The translations under genes and the position numbers were made by a program. A DNA stretch of 19,169 nt. Origin: an uncultured Collinsella sp. (GTDB lineage: Bacteria; Actinomycetota; Coriobacteriia; Coriobacteriales; Coriobacteriaceae). The stretch spans positions 1-19,169 of the forward strand of contig CATZKS010000026.1 in the NCBI GenBank assembly GCA_958421035.1, given 5' to 3'. Position 1 is the stretch's first letter; every line of letters begins with the position of its first letter. Below the pieces are notes generated by a model. The model worked only from the letters and a program-made list of their open reading frames with translations, made no database searches and had not been told where the DNA came from. This document shows positions 14,271 to 19,169 of the stretch, in pieces.

Positions 14271-15161
14271 ATGCAGCTTTCTCAACTCGAATACCTTCAA
14301 GCGGTAGCGAACTATGGTGGCGTGCGCAAAGCGGCTCGCGCCGTTCATGTGAGTCCGCAGGCCGTTTCGTCGGCAATCAAAAAGTTGGAATCTGAGTATC
14401 AGATCGTTTTGCTCAACCGATTGGCGGGGGAGGCTGTTTTGTCTCCGGCGGGCAGAGAATTTGCGCGTCGTGCGCGCGTGATCCTGGCACAAGTCGACGA
14501 TCTCAAAAAGTACGCTCAATCGGGGAACGGCGGCGTTTCGCCCGACGGCCATTTCCGTCTTTACGCCCCCTGTCTTCACGGGCGGGGGCGTCTTTTTTCC
14601 GAAAACTGGTACGACTCGTTTGAAAGCTCGCACCCTCAGATTCACCTTGATGTTTGGCATCAGCCAACGGCTACATGCTTTGAATCACTTGTGCTTGGCA
14701 TTTCGGATGCGGCCATCTCATTTGAGGAACCAAGGGACAGTGTCCTTTCTTCAAAATACTTGGGTGAAAAGGAGCTCAAGGTTCTTTCGTGCCCAGCGGG
14801 TCATCGATCTGTGGGTGCTATGACCGTTCGTGAGTTACTGGGCGGCAGGTTAGCTGTTCCCATTAATTTGTCGCCCTGTCTCAATGCAATCAATCAATGT
14901 CCCGAAGCTCAGCTGGTTAATTTCCGCTTCCGCGACGTCGAATACGGAAACAGGGCGCAGACTGAGTTTCTTCAAGCCGGGGGATTGATATTGGGTTTTT
15001 CTGGCTCTTCTCTCGCATCGGATGGATCAGAAGTGAGCGAGTGCTCCATTGAAGGTTCGCATGACGTAGCCTTGCCCATCTACTTTTGCTATCGGCAAAA
15101 TTCCTGGACTGATCGACACCAGACGGTATTTCTTCACCTATTGCGTCATCTTGCTTCGTGA
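14271..15161 (+). CDS. LysR family transcriptional regulator
   Basis: A 296-aa regulator with an N-terminal winged helix-turn-helix (1-60; LSQLEYLQAVANYGGVRKAA, then AVHVSPQAVSSAIKKLES with the recognition helix at about 28-42) and a C-terminal effector-binding domain from about 93. GGAG precedes the ATG. Effector and targets are unknown; the MFS gene 119 nt downstream on the same strand is a likely target or operon partner. Codon use looks more AT-tolerant than in the flanking xse and ack genes. The effector domain is only loosely recognisable, with a Cys-rich patch (LSPCLNAINQCPE, 199-211). Confidence 0.85.
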   Translation: MQLSQLEYLQAVANYGGVRKAARAVHVSPQAVSSAIKKLESEYQIVLLNRLAGEAVLSPAGREFARRARVILAQVDDLKKYAQSGNGGVSPDGHFRLYAPCLHGRGRLFSENWYDSFESSHPQIHLDVWHQPTATCFESLVLGISDAAISFEEPRDSVLSSKYLGEKELKVLSCPAGHRSVGAMTVRELLGGRLAVPINLSPCLNAINQCPEAQLVNFRFRDVEYGNRAQTEFLQAGGLILGFSGSSLASDGSEVSECSIEGSHDVALPIYFCYRQNSWTDRHQTVFLHLLRHLAS

Positions 15162-15179
15162 GATTAATTGGCTTCGAGA

Positions 15180-15198
15180 CGTCAAGTGATTATTGACG
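15180..15198. promoter_or_regulatory. Candidate operator between LysR and MFS genes
   Basis: A perfect 6-bp dyad CGTCAA-N7-TTGACG in the 119-bp gap before the MFS gene. LysR-type sites are interrupted dyads of about this size, so it may bind the adjacent regulator. This is inference from position and symmetry. Confidence 0.4.
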
Positions 15199-15280
15199 CC
15201 TTGCAACACATAGCTGACAGCTTTGCCCTCATGCTTTTCCAAGATTCCGATTTAGATTGTTGACTCTTGGAGGGCGGAGC

Positions 15281-16441
15281 ATGAAAAACCGTACGGTTTT
15301 GCTTTATATGACGTTTGTTTTTCTGTCGAACTTCAGCACCATTTTGTATTTTCTGACGGTTTACCTTGAATTCGTCGGATTCTCGATGGCGGCGATTTCT
15401 AGCATGATGATTGCATATCAAGTGAGCAAGTTCATCCTCGAAGTTCCCACTGGCTATATTGCCGATAGGTTTGGACGAAAGACAAGCGGTCTCGTTGGCG
15501 TCGTGGGGATGCTTGGATACTATGTCGCCCTGCTTCTCGTCCGTTCTCCTCTGCTTTTAATCGGTGCGTTCGCTCTCAAAGGTTTTGCCGTTGCATGTCT
15601 GAGCGGATCCATAGAAGCGATTTACATTGACAGCGTCTCTCAGGACCAGCTCGTAAGACTTAATGGCTTTGAGCGATTTGTTTTCTATGCCTCTTATGCC
15701 ATCTCCGCTTGCGTGGGCGGTTTCATTTCGTCAGTCGGTGCATATCTCATTGGTCTTTCGGCAGATATCATCGCAATGGTGTTGACGTTGGTTGTCATTG
15801 TCTGCATTCCTGAGATGCGAAGAGGGGGCACTGCGGGGACACCTGAGCGTGGAATTAGCCCGAAGATGATCGGTGCCGCTATTGCGTGTAATGGCATTCT
15901 TCGTTCAGCGTTCATCATGGACTGTTCTCAGGCATTTGCTTTTGTCGCCCTGGAAGACTTTTTCTCACTGCTGCTTGCGGGCCGCGGAATGAATGCCGTC
16001 GCTTCGGGTGTGACCATTGCGGTCCAGCTCCTTGCCTCGGCCTCCATGGGGCTTATTGTGCCCAGTGTGATTGCTCATGTCGACAAGGGCCGTTTTGCGC
16101 GTATTTGCGGCATCATTCGCTTAGTATTGACAGCTTTGTTTTTGATCCCCCTTACTCCGGCTAATTTGCTGCCCGTGTTCTATGTGCTGCAGACGGTTGC
16201 GTACTCGTTGTTTGCCCCAATCAAATACTCAGTTTTCCAAAATGCTGTCGATTCTTCGATGCGCTGTTCACTGATTTCGGTCCAAAGCCAGATGGTGGCG
16301 GTGGGTGCCATCCTTTTCTATCTGTTCAATGCTGCGTTGAGCAGCATCGCGGGCATTCGAGTCATATTGCTTGTAGCGCTCGGGATATCTTCTTTGGTGT
16401 ATATCCCCGCGCTCTTTCGTCTTACAAGTCAAAGGCCATGA
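15281..16441 (+). CDS. MFS transporter
   Basis: A 386-aa major facilitator superfamily protein with about 12 membrane spans, in two sets of six around a cytoplasmic loop (about 184-200). The family motif A is present after span 2 as GYIADRFGRKTSG (58-70). A TTG at 15257 would lengthen it by 8 residues, but GGAGGG sits 6 nt before ATG 15281, so that start is chosen. The substrate cannot be told: drug-efflux and nutrient subfamilies share this layout. It is paired with the LysR gene upstream and ends before a long hairpin. Like the LysR gene it appears less GC-rich than its neighbours. Confidence 0.85.
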   Translation: MKNRTVLLYMTFVFLSNFSTILYFLTVYLEFVGFSMAAISSMMIAYQVSKFILEVPTGYIADRFGRKTSGLVGVVGMLGYYVALLLVRSPLLLIGAFALKGFAVACLSGSIEAIYIDSVSQDQLVRLNGFERFVFYASYAISACVGGFISSVGAYLIGLSADIIAMVLTLVVIVCIPEMRRGGTAGTPERGISPKMIGAAIACNGILRSAFIMDCSQAFAFVALEDFFSLLLAGRGMNAVASGVTIAVQLLASASMGLIVPSVIAHVDKGRFARICGIIRLVLTALFLIPLTPANLLPVFYVLQTVAYSLFAPIKYSVFQNAVDSSMRCSLISVQSQMVAVGAILFYLFNAALSSIAGIRVILLVALGISSLVYIPALFRLTSQRP

Positions 16442-16474
16442 GTATTTGGGCACCGATAACTTATATATCAACGC

Positions 16475-16508
16475 AATAAACCCGAGCGCGAGGGCGTTTG
16501 GGTTTATT
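16475..16508 (+). terminator. Long hairpin between MFS and ackA genes
   Basis: AATAAACCCGAGCGC pairs with GCGTTTGGGTTTATT (15 bp including two G-U) around a GAGG loop. It lies 33 nt after the MFS stop. The T-rich part is inside the 3' arm rather than after it. It is probably the MFS terminator but, since AT-rich promoter-like sequence lies upstream (16455-16470), it could alternatively be a 5' leader structure of the acetate kinase mRNA. Confidence 0.6.
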
Positions 16509-16561
16509 ATTGAAGCGTATGTAACCTGGCGGCGCCACACCGCCTGTTAGTAGGGAGACAC

Positions 16562-17740
16562 ATGAACGTTCTGGTCGTCAACGCAGGATCTTCGACGCTT
16601 AAGTATCAGGTCATCGATACCAAGTCCCACAAGGTGTCCGCAAAGGGCTCCTGCGAGCGCGTCTGCTTTACCGGCGGTACCTTCACCCACGCTGCCAACG
16701 GTTCCAAGAAGGTGACCGAGAACATCGAGTTCCCCGACCACAAGGTCGCCATCGAGGTCGTCCTGAAGGACCTCGAGGCCAACGGCGTCAAGATCGAGGG
16801 CATCGGCCACCGTATCGTTCAGGGCGGTTGGTACTTCGGCGATTCCTCCCTCGTCGACGAGGACGTCCTCGCCAAGATCCGCGAGGTCGCTCCGCTGGCG
16901 CCGCTGCACAACAACCCCGAGGCCAACGTTATCGAGTACTGCCTGGAGCAGTATCCCGACCTGCCCAACGTCACGGTCTACGACACCGCTTTCCACTTCA
17001 ACATGCCCGAGGTCGCCAAGACTTACGCCCTGCCCAAGGACGTCTGCGACAAGCTGCACATCCGTAAGTACGGCGCCCACGGCACCAGCTACCGTTACAT
17101 CTCCAAGAAGGTCGCCGAGATGACCAACGGCGAGGCTCGCAAGGTCGTCGTGTGCCATATCGGCTCCGGTGCTTCCCTGTGCGCCATCGAGGACGGCAAG
17201 TGCATGGACACCACCATGGGTCTCACCCCGCTCGACGGCGTCATGATGGGAACTCGCTGCGGCTCTATCGACCCGGCTACCGTGTGCTACCTGCAGCGCG
17301 AGGGTGGCTACACCTTCGACGAGGTCGACGAGATGATGAACAAGAAGTCCGGCCTTTTGGCTGTGACCGGCGGCAAGACCAACGACTGCCGCAACGTCGA
17401 GGAGCTCGCCGCCGCTGGTGACCCCGATGCTCAGCTCGCCTTCGACATGTTTGTCTACAAGATTGCCGCCAAGGCTGCCGAGATGGCTACTTCTATGTGC
17501 GGTATGGACACCCTGGTCTTTACTGCCGGCATCGGCGAGCACGCTCCGGCTGTCCGCGCTGGCGTGGCCGACCGTCTGGCCTTTATGGGCGTCAAGATGG
17601 ATCATGCCCGCAACGCCCTGCGTGGTGACGGCGCTTGGTGCCTGTCTGCCAAGGATTCCAAGGTCAAGATCTTCGTCATTCCCACGGACGAGGAGTTCAT
17701 GATCGCTTCCGACGTCGAGCGCATCGTCAACGGCAAGTAA
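16562..17740 (+). CDS. ackA: Acetate kinase, copy 1
   Basis: A 392-aa acetate kinase (ATP + acetate = ADP + acetyl phosphate; in fermenters it runs towards ATP). Family landmarks are VNAGSSTLK (6-14, Asn7), GHRIVQGG (82-89, Arg84), PLHN (His116), YDTAFH (Asp141), AHGTS (His173), GTRCGSIDP (Arg232), FTAGIGE (320-326) and IPTDEE (Glu377/378). Deviations are Gln87/Trp90 where HGGE is usual, Tyr177 after GTS where His is usual, HIGSGAS (Ser202) for HLGNGAS, and GIGEH for GIGEN. Codon use is strongly biased to C-ended codons, suggesting high expression. AGGGAG precedes the ATG. No pta gene is adjacent. It is followed by its own terminator and a second copy. Confidence 0.92.
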   Translation: MNVLVVNAGSSTLKYQVIDTKSHKVSAKGSCERVCFTGGTFTHAANGSKKVTENIEFPDHKVAIEVVLKDLEANGVKIEGIGHRIVQGGWYFGDSSLVDEDVLAKIREVAPLAPLHNNPEANVIEYCLEQYPDLPNVTVYDTAFHFNMPEVAKTYALPKDVCDKLHIRKYGAHGTSYRYISKKVAEMTNGEARKVVVCHIGSGASLCAIEDGKCMDTTMGLTPLDGVMMGTRCGSIDPATVCYLQREGGYTFDEVDEMMNKKSGLLAVTGGKTNDCRNVEELAAAGDPDAQLAFDMFVYKIAAKAAEMATSMCGMDTLVFTAGIGEHAPAVRAGVADRLAFMGVKMDHARNALRGDGAWCLSAKDSKVKIFVIPTDEEFMIASDVERIVNGK

Positions 17741-17744
17741 TTGC

Positions 17745-17790
17745 AAGAGGGGAGGGGCTGGACGACCGAGCGCCGTTCGGCCCCTCTTTT
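17745..17790 (+). terminator. Terminator after acetate kinase 1
   Basis: AAGAGGGG (17745-17752) pairs with CCCCTCTT (17781-17788), followed by TT, with a small inner CCGA/TCGG stem. It begins 5 nt after the ackA stop, so the two kinase genes are probably separately transcribed. Confidence 0.75.
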
Positions 17791-17821
17791 GTGTTCGTTG
17801 GGCGATATGCCTGATAGCTAT

Positions 17822-17852
17822 TTATCAAGTTGTGATAACTTCTTATTAAAAT
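17822..17852 (+). promoter_or_regulatory. Promoter/operator region of acetate kinase 2
   Basis: A perfect dyad TTATCA-AGTTG-TGATAA (17822-17838) abuts AT-rich -10-like sequence (TTATTAAAAT, 17843-17852), about 55-80 nt before the start codon. The motif GATAACTT (17834-17841) also occurs upstream of acetate kinase 1 (16454-16461). The regulator is unknown. Confidence 0.45.
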
Positions 17853-17904
17853 GCGGCCGCCTTAAGGGGTCTGCGTCGACCGTATTGCACTGCAAAGGAG
17901 TCTC

Positions 17905-19083
17905 ATGAACGTACTTGTTGTTAACGCCGGCAGCTCAAGCCTCAAATATCAGCTTTTGGATACCGATACTCGCGAGGTTTTCGCCAAGGGCAACTGCGAA
18001 CGTATCGGTTCGGACATGGGCATCTTTGGCCACTCCGAGAACGGTGGCGCCAAGCAGACCGAGGAGGTCCCCTTCCCGGATCATCGTTCGGCTATCGCGC
18101 GTGTGCTCGAGGAGCTCGAGAAGACCGACTTTACGATCGATGGCATCGGCCACCGTATCGTTCAGGGTGGCTGGCACTTCGATGATTCCGCGGTCGTCGA
18201 CGACGAGGTCATGGCTAAGATTCTCGAGGTGGCCCCGCTCGCCCCGCTGCACAACTACGGCGAGGCCGCAGCGATTGAGTATTGCCGTGAGAAGTATCCG
18301 GAGCTGCCCAACGTGGCGGTCTTCGACACCTCGTTCCACATGACCATGCCCGAGGTTGCCTACACCTACGCGCTGCCCAAGGACGTTTGCGACAAGTACC
18401 ACGTGCGCAAGTACGGCGCCCACGGCACGAGCCACCGCTATGAGTGGATGATGGCCAAGGAGATCCTGGGTTCGCGCTGCCACCGCCTGCTTTCGTGCCA
18501 TCTGGGCAACGGTGCTTCGCTCGCTGCTATCGAGGACGGCGTGTGCCGCGACACCACGATGGGCCTCACGCCGCTTGACGGCCTGATGATGGGCACCCGT
18601 TGCGGTTCCATCGACCCGGCCACCGTGTGCTATCTTCAGCGCGAGGGCGGCTACAGTTACCAGGAAGTCGACGACATGATGAACAAGCAGTCCGGTCTGC
18701 TTGCCATCTCGGGCATCTCCAACGATGCCCGTGACATCCGTACACGCGCCTCCGAGGGCGACGAGCGCTGCCTGCTCGCCTTCGATATGTTTGCCTACAA
18801 GGCCATGCAGCAGGCCGGCTCAATGATCGCTTCCATGGCGGGCGTGGACACCATTACCTTTACCGCCGGCATCGGCGAGAACGACTGGTCGATCCGCAAA
18901 GCCTTCTGCGACTGTTTTGAGTGGCTGGGCGTACGCATCGACAATAACAAGAACCGCGAGGCCGTGGGCAACGGCCCGCAGGTCATCAGCGCCGCCGGTT
19001 CAGCCGTTACGGTCATGGTCATCCCCACCGACGAGGAATACATGATCGCCCACGACGTCGAGCGTCTGACCAAGAACAACTAA
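17905..19083 (+). CDS. Acetate kinase, copy 2
   Basis: A 392-aa acetate kinase, the same length as copy 1 and collinear with it. It keeps the usual residues where copy 1 deviates: GTSHRY (His177), HLGNGAS (Asn202) and GIGEN (322-326). Other landmarks are Asn7, Arg84, His116, Asp141, His173, Arg232 and IPTDEE near the C-terminus. It shares Gln87 and Trp90 (HRIVQGGW) with copy 1, so those changes predate the duplication or are lineage features. AAGGAG lies before the ATG. It has its own upstream dyad and downstream terminator. It probably arose by tandem duplication; the division of labour between the copies is unknown. Confidence 0.92.
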   Translation: MNVLVVNAGSSSLKYQLLDTDTREVFAKGNCERIGSDMGIFGHSENGGAKQTEEVPFPDHRSAIARVLEELEKTDFTIDGIGHRIVQGGWHFDDSAVVDDEVMAKILEVAPLAPLHNYGEAAAIEYCREKYPELPNVAVFDTSFHMTMPEVAYTYALPKDVCDKYHVRKYGAHGTSHRYEWMMAKEILGSRCHRLLSCHLGNGASLAAIEDGVCRDTTMGLTPLDGLMMGTRCGSIDPATVCYLQREGGYSYQEVDDMMNKQSGLLAISGISNDARDIRTRASEGDERCLLAFDMFAYKAMQQAGSMIASMAGVDTITFTAGIGENDWSIRKAFCDCFEWLGVRIDNNKNREAVGNGPQVISAAGSAVTVMVIPTDEEYMIAHDVERLTKNN

Positions 19084-19105
19084 CGCGCGCATTTGCAAGT
19101 AAACG

Positions 19106-19141
19106 AAAGGCCTCCAGAGCAACGGCTCCGGAGGCCTTTTT
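19106..19141 (+). terminator. Terminator after acetate kinase 2
   Basis: AAAGGCCTCC (19106-19115) pairs with GGAGGCCTTT (19130-19139), with an inner GAGC/GCTC stem, followed by TT. It begins 22 nt after the stop codon. Confidence 0.85.
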
Positions 19142-19169
19142 GCTAGCAGGCGGAAATTCCAGTCCCACA

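Noticed and set aside
1..19169. CRISPR arrays, tRNA/rRNA genes, insertion sequences, prophage genes
   Set aside because: No regularly spaced repeats, tRNA-like cloverleaf, transposase, integrase or phage structural frames were recognised on either strand.

Overview
The window looks like chromosomal DNA from a high-GC anaerobic actinobacterium of the Coriobacteriia, most likely a Collinsella or close relative. This is inferred from GC-rich coding sequence, GTG starts, AAAGGAG-type ribosome binding sites and the character of the proteins (fused ECF ATPase, membrane-anchored C69 peptidase, acetate kinases). No RNA gene, CRISPR array, insertion sequence or phage gene was found.

Layout. 91-723 (-): MOSC-domain protein. 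944-3031 (+): an ATP-grasp ligase resembling D-aspartate ligase, followed by an aspartate/glutamate racemase, probably a cell-wall cross-bridge pair. It ends at a strong terminator shared with the convergent ECF operon. 3155-6712 (-): ECF transporter operon, read from right to left: promoter, a 22-codon leader peptide with three consecutive Trp codons, a Rho-independent terminator, a TrpP-like S component, two palindromic repeat elements, a fused double ATPase EcfA, and EcfT. 6837-8639 (-): secreted, membrane-anchored C69 dipeptidase behind an AT-rich upstream region full of dyads. 8948-9967 (-): diacylglycerol-kinase-like lipid kinase with a 30-aa membrane miniprotein just downstream. 10066-14229 (+): RNase D, a YugP-like zinc metallopeptidase, xseA, xseB and a HIT hydrolase. 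14271-16441 (+): LysR regulator and MFS transporter, apparently less GC-rich than their surroundings. 16562-19083 (+): two tandem acetate kinases, each with its own terminator.

The most interesting system is the ECF operon. The S component resembles the TrpP family, and upstream of it lies a textbook ribosome-mediated attenuator: strong RBS, short ORF with Trp-Trp-Trp, a 1:2 pairing next to the Trp codons and a UUCG-looped terminator with a U-tract. The substrate suggested by the protein (tryptophan) and the regulatory signal suggested by the leader agree independently. A 21-nt inverted repeat links the Trp-codon region to sequence beyond the terminator, which the classical model does not explain.

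Other points of interest are the ligase/racemase pair, the asymmetric ATPase halves of EcfA, the unannotated 30-aa membrane protein, and the tandem acetate kinases, which differ at positions normally conserved in the active site. Reading was by eye; no alignment, folding or database search was run.
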